Source: ANME-2 cluster archaeon
Lineage (GTDB): Archaea > Halobacteriota > Methanosarcinia > Methanosarcinales > Methanocomedenaceae
NCBI GenBank assembly: GCA_023544495.1
Contig: JAMJFV010000120.1
Location: 1 to 5,950 of the forward strand
Direction of reading: 5' to 3'
Length of the DNA: 5,950 nt
The stretch's first letter is position 1; each line of letters opens with the position of its first letter. Of the stretch, positions 1 to 5,923 are shown piece after piece. The notes under the pieces were generated by a model that had not been told where the DNA came from, made no database searches, and saw nothing but the letters and a program-made list of their open reading frames with translations. A program made the position numbers and the translations under genes.

Positions 1-25
1 GGGGTTTTGAGACAGCCTGTATACT

Positions 26-33
26 TTTAAATA
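26..33 (+). promoter_or_regulatory. Candidate archaeal TATA box (box A) for gene 1
   Basis: TTTAAATA at this position fits the archaeal box A consensus and lies in AT-rich DNA 115 bases before the gene 1 start codon. Initiation about 25 bases downstream would give a leader of roughly 90 bases. That leader would contain a short inverted repeat (AAACC at 86-90, GGTTT at 96-100) and an A9 run at 121-129. A weaker alternative TATA-like stretch lies at 111-117, but it is too close to the ribosome-binding site. No BRE element is clear. Confidence 0.45.
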
Positions 34-135
34 TTAAAATAACTCAAATACTGTTAGAAAACTATAGATTTAATTAGTTGCAGGTAAACCACTACGGTTT
101 CATGAAATAGAAATATACTGAAAAAAAAATAACTA

Positions 136-140
136 GAGGA
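136..140 (+). promoter_or_regulatory. Ribosome-binding site of gene 1
   Basis: GAGGA lies seven bases before the ATG at 148 and complements the anti-Shine-Dalgarno tail of 16S rRNA. It supports the start at 148 rather than the in-frame ATG at 160, which would sit 19 bases away. Confidence 0.65.
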
Positions 141-147
141 ACGGGAA

Positions 148-2004
148 ATGAGGGCATTGATGAATATTTCATGTATTGTGATCCTTGTATGGATCCTGAT
201 GGCAGGTAATGCTTCTGCTATTGGGGATCCGTATATTGTGTATGGATATGTAAGGTATGATAACGGTGGTCCGGTTAACGGGGCCAATGTCATTGTTTCC
301 GTTCCGAATCAGACAATGACTGAGATCACGAACAGTGACGGTAAATATGTTGTTGTTCTGGATAACTATACAGATGGGGACATAATTACAGTAACAGCCT
401 CGTTAGATACTTATACCGCAAATATTGAGAATATCCTGAATAAAGTTTCAGGCGGCTTATTGATAAATGTAATACTTCACGGTAGTGATACCATGCCACC
501 AGGTAGTGATATCACGCCACCCGCGATTGCCGGGAATGAACCTTCAGGACCTAATGTTCCTGTCACCACGCAAATACAGGTGAATTTCAGCGAGGAGATG
601 AATCAAGCTTCTGCCGAATCAGTGTTCTCAACATCACCTGTAACTGCGGGGAGCTTTAACTGGAATGGTAAGATAATGACCTACACGCCGGATTTGGACC
701 TTACCTTTGATACAACATATACGGTTACTATTGGCACTGATGCCAGGGATCTGGCAAACAATAGTATGCAAACCGGGCATACCTGGCAGTTCACAACGGA
801 AGCTATACCTACTTCAGCAAATCTTATCATGAACCCTGATTTTGGATCGGGTACCTCTCAATGGCTATTCTATACGAGCGGAACAGGGACTTTCAGTGTG
901 GCATCTCCTGGCTATGAGGAGAACAATGCTGCCAAACTTGCATTGAATAGAGGTGGTACGAACATCCAGTTGTATCAAAAAGGAATAGCACTGGAACCAA
1001 ACACCCGTTATCGGTTCAGTTTTGCAGGTTATTCAACGACCGGACATGATGTAAATGTGCGGCTGATCAAGCATGGTTCACCGTATACTAACTACGGTTT
1101 GGACTTCACCGCTGATCTGGGTACGCACTGGCAGACCTTCACGACTGAATTTACCTCAAGTGATTTCACAAATACAGTGAACAATGGACGTTTACAGTTC
1201 TGGCTTGCACCATTTGCGGCATCAGGAGACACCTACTATATTGATGACATCAGATTGGAGAAAGTAAGTGCACTTGAATTGCCCATCATATCAACTCATC
1301 CCGCAGATCAAACCGTTGCATTAGGTCAGACCGCAACATTGAGTGTCGTAGCTGCCGGGACTGCACCATTGACCTATCAGTGGCAGAAGAATAGCATGGA
1401 CATCCCCGGTGCGACCGGTCCATCATACACAACCCCTGCAACTATCTTATCTGATAGTGGTTCGACGTTCCGCGTTCGTGTGACAAACCCGGTAGGCAGC
1501 ATTATGAGCAATACAGCAACATGCACTGTTGGTGTACAAAAACAAGCGATCCAATCTTCGATCCTGAATTCTGGTTTTGAATCGGGAACCACTCCATGGA
1601 AGTTCTACACGAACGGAGCAGGGACGTTCAGTATGGCTTCTCCTGGCTATGAAGGAAATAATGCTGCCAGGCTTGTGTTGAGCAGCGCTGGTATGAACAT
1701 CCAGTTATATCAGAAATATATATTATTGGAACCAAACACCCGCTACCGGCTGAGTTTTGCAGCATATTCAACGACCGGACATGACATGGCTGTGAAGCTG
1801 TTTAAGCATGCCACTCCATATACTGCCTATTCACCGGACTTTATTGCGAATCTCGGTACGAGCTGGCAAACCTTCACGACTGAATTTACAACAGGTGGCT
1901 TTACAGGTACAGTGAACGATGGACGTTTACAGTTCTGGCTTGCACCTTTTGCAGCATCTGGAGATCAATATTTCATTGACGATGTTATTCTTGTAAAGGT
2001 TTAA
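148..2004 (+). CDS. Secreted multi-domain surface protein with two carbohydrate-binding-like domains
   Basis: This 618-residue exported protein has no recognised enzyme domain. Residues 1-24 form a signal peptide with a hydrophobic core and likely cleavage after NASA. Residues 25-112 are a carboxypeptidase-regulatory-like beta-sandwich opening with GDPYIVYGYVRYDNG, shared with the two downstream genes. Residues 122-218 match the SbsA Ig-like (Big_5) pattern, ending in TWQFTTE. Residues 224-373 and 469-618 are two copies of a CBM_4_9-like jelly roll (ESG..PW.FYT, LEPNTRYR, FWLAP, Y.IDD), about 69% identical by hand count. Between them, residues 378-463 are a bacterial-type Ig domain with YQWQK and SDSGS.FRV; its usual cysteine pair is missing. 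There is no C-terminal anchor or PGF-CTERM tail, so the protein is either released or held by a partner. The likely role is glycan binding or adhesion at the envelope. The coding DNA looks richer in GC than genes 2 and 3, and the Ig and CBM domains resemble bacterial ones, so transfer is possible. The CDS call is firm; the function is inferred. Confidence 0.93.
   Translation: MRALMNISCIVILVWILMAGNASAIGDPYIVYGYVRYDNGGPVNGANVIVSVPNQTMTEITNSDGKYVVVLDNYTDGDIITVTASLDTYTANIENILNKVSGGLLINVILHGSDTMPPGSDITPPAIAGNEPSGPNVPVTTQIQVNFSEEMNQASAESVFSTSPVTAGSFNWNGKIMTYTPDLDLTFDTTYTVTIGTDARDLANNSMQTGHTWQFTTEAIPTSANLIMNPDFGSGTSQWLFYTSGTGTFSVASPGYEENNAAKLALNRGGTNIQLYQKGIALEPNTRYRFSFAGYSTTGHDVNVRLIKHGSPYTNYGLDFTADLGTHWQTFTTEFTSSDFTNTVNNGRLQFWLAPFAASGDTYYIDDIRLEKVSALELPIISTHPADQTVALGQTATLSVVAAGTAPLTYQWQKNSMDIPGATGPSYTTPATILSDSGSTFRVRVTNPVGSIMSNTATCTVGVQKQAIQSSILNSGFESGTTPWKFYTNGAGTFSMASPGYEGNNAARLVLSSAGMNIQLYQKYILLEPNTRYRLSFAAYSTTGHDMAVKLFKHATPYTAYSPDFIANLGTSWQTFTTEFTTGGFTGTVNDGRLQFWLAPFAASGDQYFIDDVILVKV
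817..1266 (+). repeat. First copy of duplicated carbohydrate-binding-like domain
   Basis: This stretch encodes residues 224-373 of gene 1 and aligns without gaps to 1552-2001, 735 bases further on. By hand count, 104 of 150 residues are identical. The DNA at 1184-1211 is identical to 1919-1946, which suggests a fairly recent tandem domain duplication or later gene conversion. Confidence 0.9.
1552..2001 (+). repeat. Second copy of duplicated carbohydrate-binding-like domain
   Basis: This stretch encodes residues 469-618, the C-terminal end of gene 1. It is a gap-free paralogue of 817-1266. The conserved core (GYE.NNAA, NIQLYQK, LEPNTRYR, YSTTGHD, GRLQFWLAPFAASGD) is kept in both copies. The differences cluster at the start of the domain and in the loops around residues 555-567 and 581-588, which could alter the bound ligand. 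Confidence 0.9.
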
Positions 2005-2020
2005 GATCAAAGGTGTGTGA

Positions 2021-2288
2021 TGTGTAAAATACGATAACGTTAGCGTTGTCGATGGTGCTACCATTCATATTTTAGTACCTGAACAAGCATTAGCTGAAAC
2101 GACAAACAGTATGGGAAAGTATAGTAGGAGTTCTTACGGGTATCATGATGGGGATGAAATAATAGTAAACCACCATTAAAGACATGTACACAGGCAGCGC
2201 CGCAGACATCCTGGATAAATCTTCGTGTGGACTGATAATAAATGTTGCCATGCACGATATGAGAACCGATAGGTTCTGTTGTCGCTAA
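2021..2288 (+). pseudogene. Decayed, truncated copy of the shared N-terminal module
   Basis: Read with frameshifts, this stretch encodes a recognisable paralogue of the N-terminal module of genes 1-3. From 2021 the frame gives CVKYDN, then PEQALAETTNSMGKY, then YHDGDEIIV. That frame ends at a TAA (2177-2179). An extra A in the run 2167-2169 moves the rest into another frame, which gives IKDMYT, AADILDKSSCGLIINV and ends at 2286-2288. Gene 2 has the matching TNSMGKY, YQDGD, IKGAYT and VLDKSLGGLMVNI. A second pair of compensating shifts is likely at 2123-2140, where the +1 frame reads VGVL as in gene 2. The signal peptide and the DPYIVYG segment are missing: only 16 bases separate the gene 1 stop from the remnant. 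It is therefore broken at its 5' end and has no usable start. Everything that would have followed the module is also gone. Confidence 0.85.
2262..2277 (+). other. Short perfect hairpin at the end of the module remnant
   Basis: AGAACC (2262-2267) pairs with GGTTCT (2272-2277) around the four-base loop GATA. The stem is only six base pairs and no T-run follows, so a terminator role is weak. It sits where similarity to the paralogues stops and may be chance or a recombination scar. Confidence 0.35.
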
Positions 2289-2390
2289 ATACGGAGTATC
2301 AAGGTCGAGATCCTGTACATCAGCGTTCTAATCAAATTCCTTTACCGATGATTGATGTATCAAAATAAGAGAATTATCCGTCATATTTTT

Positions 2391-2447
2391 CGTATATCGT
2401 GAAAAAATGCACACTTAATGCATTTGGCCATTTTTTGACGTATCGTG
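2391..2447 (+). other. Stem-loop flanked by direct repeats upstream of gene 2
   Basis: AAAAAATG (2402-2409) pairs with CATTTTTT (2429-2436). An alternative smaller stem joins AAATGC (2405-2410) to GCATTT (2420-2425). Imperfect direct repeats flank the structure: CGTATATCGTG at 2391-2401 and CGTATCGTG at 2439-2447. The T6 at 2431-2436 could stop transcripts from gene 1, and the direct repeats could be a regulator site for gene 2. Both roles are inferred. From 2289 to about 2450 there is no open frame worth calling. Confidence 0.35.
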
Positions 2448-2454
2448 TACATGC

Positions 2455-2463
2455 AATTAATAT
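2455..2463 (+). promoter_or_regulatory. Candidate TATA box for the gene 2-gene 3 operon
   Basis: AATTAATAT and its neighbours form an AT-rich box about 25 bases before 2486, where transcription would begin shortly before the ribosome-binding site at 2493. This would give a very short leader of under 20 bases. The match to box A is only approximate. TTTAAAC at 2481-2487 is too near the start codon to serve as the box. Confidence 0.35.
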
Positions 2464-2492
2464 GTATGTTCATAGAAAGCTTTAAACAAAAC

Positions 2493-2498
2493 GTGATC
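2493..2498 (+). promoter_or_regulatory. GTGATC ribosome-binding site of gene 2
   Basis: GTGATC lies four bases before the ATG at 2503 and is part of the GGAGGTGATC sequence complementary to the 16S rRNA 3' tail. It fixes the gene 2 start. Confidence 0.65.
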
Positions 2499-2502
2499 AA
2501 AA

Positions 2503-4140
2503 ATGTTTAAAGCGACAATAATAACTATTCTTCTCTTTTGTATTGCAATCGGCAATGTATCTGCGATCCAGGACCCTTTCCTGATCTATGGCTATGTAAC
2601 CTATGATAACGGGAGCATCGGTGAAAATATAAGTATCAATATATCAGTACCTGGACAGACATTAGTCGAAAAGACAAATTCTATGGGCAAATATATCGGG
2701 GTCCTTGACAGTTATCAGGACGGAGACACAATACTAATAACAGCCATAAAAGGAGCATACACAAGTAGTTCCCAACATGTCCTCGATAAGTCTTTGGGTG
2801 GCCTGATGGTAAACATTACCCTTTTTGACAGGATCCCGCCACAACCGATCACCAATATTGGGAGTACAGCGGGAAATTTCTGGATCAGCTGGGCATGGGA
2901 TGAACCAGATGACAGTGATTACAGCTATTCAATGATCTCTGTTGATGGGACCTGGTTGTTTAATACTTCAGATAATTACTACAATGTCACCTACCCTCCC
3001 CATTCCATAAAAACGATCTCAATAAAAACTGTTGACCTGTACGGAAATGTAAACAATAACTGGGTAAATCAAACTTCAATGATACCCAACAATCCGATAT
3101 CCCTGATCAAAGTTCCATCTGCTATGACAATATCTGAAAACCAGACTCTTTTTATCGATGCAGATGTTATTGATGCCGATTCTGATGCACCAACATTCTA
3201 CTGTAACAGAACAGACCTGTTCTTAGATTATGACGAGGCAAAAGGCTATGGTAACTTTACCCCATCCTATGCTGATGGCGGGATATATTTTGTTGATATT
3301 GGAGTTTCAGATGGCTATGGAAGTATTTCAAACACAACAATATCAATCACTGTGGACGATGTTCCCCTATCAGTTGTTGCGAACCGGAACAGCAAAACAG
3401 GTAATTCGGAACTCGTTATTGAAGCATACAATAACAGTGCCGTAGAATTTACAATAAATACGAATCGGATTCCCACAATAGTGAACTGGTATGTCAACGA
3501 TGAGTTAAGACAGAGCAGCACATCATTTGAATTCAATAATATCTGGAATAAGACTGGTATATATTATGTTAACGTCTCCGCCAAAGACGACTTTGATATT
3601 GCACAGAATCTGACATGGACCGTGAACGTGGTAGAGTATCCGTTTACCTATTCTTTGCATAATGGATGGAATTTGATCTCACTGCCAGTAATAAAAACAT
3701 ATTCAGCATTGTCCCTTTCTTCCCTTATCGGTGACAGTGTAGATTATATTTCCACTCACAATTCAAATGGTTATCAAACCTATGTTTCAGGTTTTGGACC
3801 AGAGGATTTCCCGATTTTGCCAGATCAGGGATATTTTATCTATCTTTCTGATACTACAAGTTTTACGGTTTCAGGTTCTATTCCCCATACCAGGAATGTC
3901 GATGTCAATAAAGGCTGGAACATCCTTGGATGGACATCGATCAATACATCCAATGCTTCAGCCGCTTTTGTTGAATCAATGAACGGCTCTGTGGAAATCG
4001 TAGTTATGAAAAACGGATCCGGAGATTATCAGACTTTTATCGCAGGTTTTAGTGGACCAGAAGACAACTTTGATGTAGAACCGGGAAATGGGTATTATGT
4101 ATATGCTAATTCTAATAGCACATTAACATACGGAAATTAA
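2503..4140 (+). CDS. Secreted beta-sandwich protein with C-terminal GWN repeats
   Basis: This 545-residue exported protein has no enzyme motif that I recognise. Residues 1-21 are a signal peptide ending in NVSA. Residues 22-109 are the shared carboxypeptidase-regulatory-like module (QDPFLIYGYVTYDNG, then GKYIGVLDSYQDGD). Residues 111-198 look like a fibronectin type III-like segment (PPQPITNIG, WISWAWDEP, KTVDLYGN). Residues 199-288 and 289-380 are two Ig, cadherin or PKD-like sandwiches (VIDADSDAP, GGIYFVDIGVSDGYG; IVNWYVND, TGIYYVNVSAKDD). Residues 386-458 and 469-545 are a tandem pair of modules starting with GWN and sharing YQT(Y/F), AGF or SGF, GPED and GY(F/Y). There are about 20 N-X-S/T sequons, so heavy N-glycosylation outside the cell is plausible. 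No membrane anchor is present. The gene is followed after two bases by gene 3, which encodes a membrane-anchored protein with the same N-terminal module, so the two products probably act together at the envelope. Domain families beyond the first module are assigned by pattern only. Confidence 0.93.
   Translation: MFKATIITILLFCIAIGNVSAIQDPFLIYGYVTYDNGSIGENISINISVPGQTLVEKTNSMGKYIGVLDSYQDGDTILITAIKGAYTSSSQHVLDKSLGGLMVNITLFDRIPPQPITNIGSTAGNFWISWAWDEPDDSDYSYSMISVDGTWLFNTSDNYYNVTYPPHSIKTISIKTVDLYGNVNNNWVNQTSMIPNNPISLIKVPSAMTISENQTLFIDADVIDADSDAPTFYCNRTDLFLDYDEAKGYGNFTPSYADGGIYFVDIGVSDGYGSISNTTISITVDDVPLSVVANRNSKTGNSELVIEAYNNSAVEFTINTNRIPTIVNWYVNDELRQSSTSFEFNNIWNKTGIYYVNVSAKDDFDIAQNLTWTVNVVEYPFTYSLHNGWNLISLPVIKTYSALSLSSLIGDSVDYISTHNSNGYQTYVSGFGPEDFPILPDQGYFIYLSDTTSFTVSGSIPHTRNVDVNKGWNILGWTSINTSNASAAFVESMNGSVEIVVMKNGSGDYQTFIAGFSGPEDNFDVEPGNGYYVYANSNSTLTYGN
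3658..3876 (+). repeat. GWN repeat, first copy
   Basis: This stretch encodes residues 386-458 of gene 2: HNGWNLISLP, then NGYQTYVSGFGPED, then DQGYFIYLSD. The same order of motifs recurs in the next copy, so this is an internal protein duplication. The copies are diverged, and I see no long shared DNA. Confidence 0.75.
3907..4137 (+). repeat. GWN repeat, second copy
   Basis: This stretch encodes residues 469-545, the C-terminus of gene 2: NKGWNILGW, then GDYQTFIAGFSGPED, then GNGYYVYANS. It aligns with the first copy over nearly its full length. Paired GWN modules are, from memory, common at the C-termini of methanogen surface proteins; their function is not known to me. Confidence 0.75.
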
Positions 4141-4142
4141 CA

Positions 4143-5621
4143 ATGAAAAGTCTTGTCTTTATATTATTGTTGATACTGATTTTTCCATCAATAGTATCAG
4201 CTCTGCAGGACCCGTATATTGTATATGGTTATGTCAAGTATCCAGACAACTCCCCCGGAACACAACGTTCTGTAGTGGTACATACACCTTCACAAACAAA
4301 AAATGCAGTTTCGGATAATAACGGAAGGTACAGTGTTGTTTTCGATAATTACAATGAAAGTGACCCGATAATAGTAATTGTTTCCGGGGCTGAATCTAAT
4401 GGAACAATAGATTCTTCGAGACCCGCGTCAATGATAAATATCACAGTTCCTTTTATTGATCCCGGTGGTTCTGGAGGTCCAGGCGAAAGCGGAGGTGTTA
4501 GTTATGGTGGTGATGGTGGCAATAGTGGTGGTAGTGGTAATGGTGGTGGTGGTGGTGCTACTTCAGGGGAAGCATTTGAGAACATAATCTGCACCGAAAC
4601 TGACAGGGAATATGTGAACAAAGGTTCAACAATTATATACCGGTATGAACTGGAATGTAATATAGCTGAATATATCAATTTTATTGCATTGTCCAGTTCA
4701 GGCGATATTGCGGCAAAGGTCGAAATACTGAAAAGTACATCCTCACTTGTTGAAGAAGCTCCTCCAGGCATTGTTTTCAGGAACCTCAATGTCTGGGTTG
4801 GAAATTATGGCTGGGCTACTGAGAAGAACATCAGGGACCCGGTAATAGGATTCAAGGTAGATAGGGTATGGGTCAGCCTGAACAATATCGATGAATCCAG
4901 CATCACTATGTACCGTTTTTATCAAGGGCAGTGGGTCCCATTGAATACAACAAAAAAGAGTGAAGATGCTGGTCATATATTCCTGGAAGCCCATACACCA
5001 GGATTTTCCTCATTTGCAATTAGTGGTTCAAGTTATTTTGAATCTTCTGCTGACAATCACATAACCGGAACTGAAACAGATAATGATTACGAAACCTCTG
5101 CAATCAAAGATACTACAGGATCTGCGAAATGGAATAATCAGATAATGGGTATTGTAGTGGCATTGTTTGCACTTTTTTATGGTATCATTCTTCTTCTCAG
5201 TAAAAAGATACGCACAATGGTCTTGTTTTGCAGAGATGATCTCAAAGATCCGGGAACGGTCGATGATATGAATACGTTAATTAAGGGTCCCATTCTTTAT
5301 GAAGGACAATTCAGGGAGGTTTCCCTCACAAAGGAGGCGAACATATTACGTGGGCAAAAACCTGAAGGATATGATCGTATCCGTTTTAACCGATTGCTAT
5401 TGGAATCGGCTTACCCGCAGGAAATTAAAACCAGACTTCATGAACGGTTCGGCCTGATGAACTGGTTAATGCTATTGGTAATATTTATTCCACTGGTATA
5501 TTTTATCGGTCTGGTGGGATCTCCTATCATTTGGTTAATAGGAATATTGCTTGAGTGGATTATTGTTATGTACCTGGTTTTAAAAGTAAAGAAATACTCT
5601 TCAACATCGAGCTTTACCTGA
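4143..5621 (+). CDS. Membrane-anchored PGF-pre-PGF domain protein
   Basis: This 492-residue protein is probably the membrane-held member of the cluster. Residues 1-20 are a signal peptide ending in IVSA. Residues 21-105 are the shared module (LQDPYIVYGYVKY, GRYSVVFDNY). Residues 108-138 are a flexible linker with 19 glycines out of 31. Residues 145-294 are a PGF-pre-PGF domain, shown by VEEAPPGIVFRNLNVWVG, EKNIRDPVIGFKV, ESSITMYRF and HTPGFSSFAISG; C150 and C172 could form a disulfide. In this family a PGF-CTERM sorting tail often follows. Here there is instead a helix at about 333-353, a charged segment at 354-437 that is probably cytosolic, and two more helices at about 439-459 and 461-481. 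Three helices would place the C-terminus outside if the sandwich domains are outside, or the last pair may be a re-entrant hairpin. I do not recognise the 354-437 segment. The gene starts two bases after gene 2 with no good Shine-Dalgarno site (only GGA at 4132-4134), so its translation is probably coupled to gene 2. Confidence 0.93.
   Translation: MKSLVFILLLILIFPSIVSALQDPYIVYGYVKYPDNSPGTQRSVVVHTPSQTKNAVSDNNGRYSVVFDNYNESDPIIVIVSGAESNGTIDSSRPASMINITVPFIDPGGSGGPGESGGVSYGGDGGNSGGSGNGGGGGATSGEAFENIICTETDREYVNKGSTIIYRYELECNIAEYINFIALSSSGDIAAKVEILKSTSSLVEEAPPGIVFRNLNVWVGNYGWATEKNIRDPVIGFKVDRVWVSLNNIDESSITMYRFYQGQWVPLNTTKKSEDAGHIFLEAHTPGFSSFAISGSSYFESSADNHITGTETDNDYETSAIKDTTGSAKWNNQIMGIVVALFALFYGIILLLSKKIRTMVLFCRDDLKDPGTVDDMNTLIKGPILYEGQFREVSLTKEANILRGQKPEGYDRIRFNRLLLESAYPQEIKTRLHERFGLMNWLMLLVIFIPLVYFIGLVGSPIIWLIGILLEWIIVMYLVLKVKKYSSTSSFT
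4464..4556 (+). repeat. Glycine-rich linker encoded by GGT/AGT-type triplets
   Basis: This low-complexity stretch encodes residues 108-138 of gene 3. It is dominated by GGT triplets mixed with AGT, GAT and AAT, and ends in five consecutive Gly codons. It separates the shared N-terminal module from the PGF-pre-PGF domain and probably acts as a flexible spacer. Triplet slippage here would change linker length without breaking the frame. Confidence 0.85.
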
Positions 5622-5645
5622 TTTTTTTTTGACATATTGTATGTC
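5622..5645 (+). terminator. Oligo-T terminator with adjoining palindrome after gene 3
   Basis: Nine T residues (5622-5630) follow the gene 3 stop codon directly, which fits intrinsic termination of archaeal RNA polymerase at T-runs. GACATA (5631-5636), loop TTG and TATGTC (5640-5645) form a perfect hairpin just after the T-run. In this order the hairpin is not a bacterial-type terminator on the plus strand. It could protect the 3' end of the transcript or bind a protein. Confidence 0.6.
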
Positions 5646-5915
5646 TGTAAATATATACTTATATTACAATTGCGCAGATAAGCATTCAAATAAATCCATG
5701 AGTATTTGTCGAATTTGTGTCATCCGTGTCCTTTTTTTTATAGTTCATTTCAGGAACTGACATCTTTCATATATGTTTTCTATTCTTGTGACCGTTACAT
5801 TACATGTTGGTGAAATTACGGCAATTCGATGAAATCAAACATCGAATCCGAATTGACTCCCATAGCATGCATTGTATTCTTGTCTTTATTTTGTCCTGAA
5901 GAATAAAAATAAAAA
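5646..5915. other. Non-coding 3' region with a second T-run and nested inverted repeats
   Basis: I see no gene here on either strand. A second oligo-T tract (T8, 5732-5739) could act as a back-up terminator. Two mutually exclusive stems can form near 5822-5855: ATTCGATG (5824-5831) with CATCGAAT (5840-5847), and CAATTCG (5822-5828) with CGAATTG (5849-5855). A small RNA is possible but not shown. The rest is AT-rich and featureless. Confidence 0.5.
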
Positions 5916-5923
5916 TTTTTATA
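5916..5923 (+). promoter_or_regulatory. Possible TATA box for a gene beyond the window
   Basis: TTTTTATA lies inside a very AT-rich stretch (5902-5932) and resembles archaeal box A. Transcription would begin at about 5945, so any gene it serves lies outside the window. The surrounding A/T richness makes chance matches easy. Confidence 0.3.

Noticed and set aside
160..162. Alternative start of gene 1 at the second Met (residue 5)
   Set aside because: The GAGGA site is seven bases before the first ATG and 19 before this one. The signal peptide works with either, so the first start is preferred.
2058..2255. A 65-codon minus-strand open frame in the gap between genes 1 and 2
   Set aside because: It lies exactly antisense to the decayed module, whose plus-strand frames match the paralogues. 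The minus-strand product has no recognisable feature and no ribosome-binding site that I can see.
4464..4556. The GGT tract as a CRISPR-like or DNA-level repeat array
   Set aside because: The units are in-frame triplets coding a glycine linker, with no spacers.
4502..4994. Minus-strand open frames opposite gene 3, one ending in a proline-rich stretch
   Set aside because: The proline run is only the reverse complement of the GGT glycine tract, and both frames are shadows of a well-supported gene.
148..5621. Cellulosome-like cohesin/dockerin system as an explanation for the shared module
   Set aside because: No dockerin calcium-loop pair (DxNxDG type, duplicated) was found in any of the three proteins, and the shared module looks carboxypeptidase-regulatory-like rather than cohesin-like.
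5711..5731. Short repeated GTGTC motif (GTGTCATCCGTGTC) before the second T-run
   Set aside because: There are only two five- to six-base units and no third copy in the window, so chance is a good explanation.
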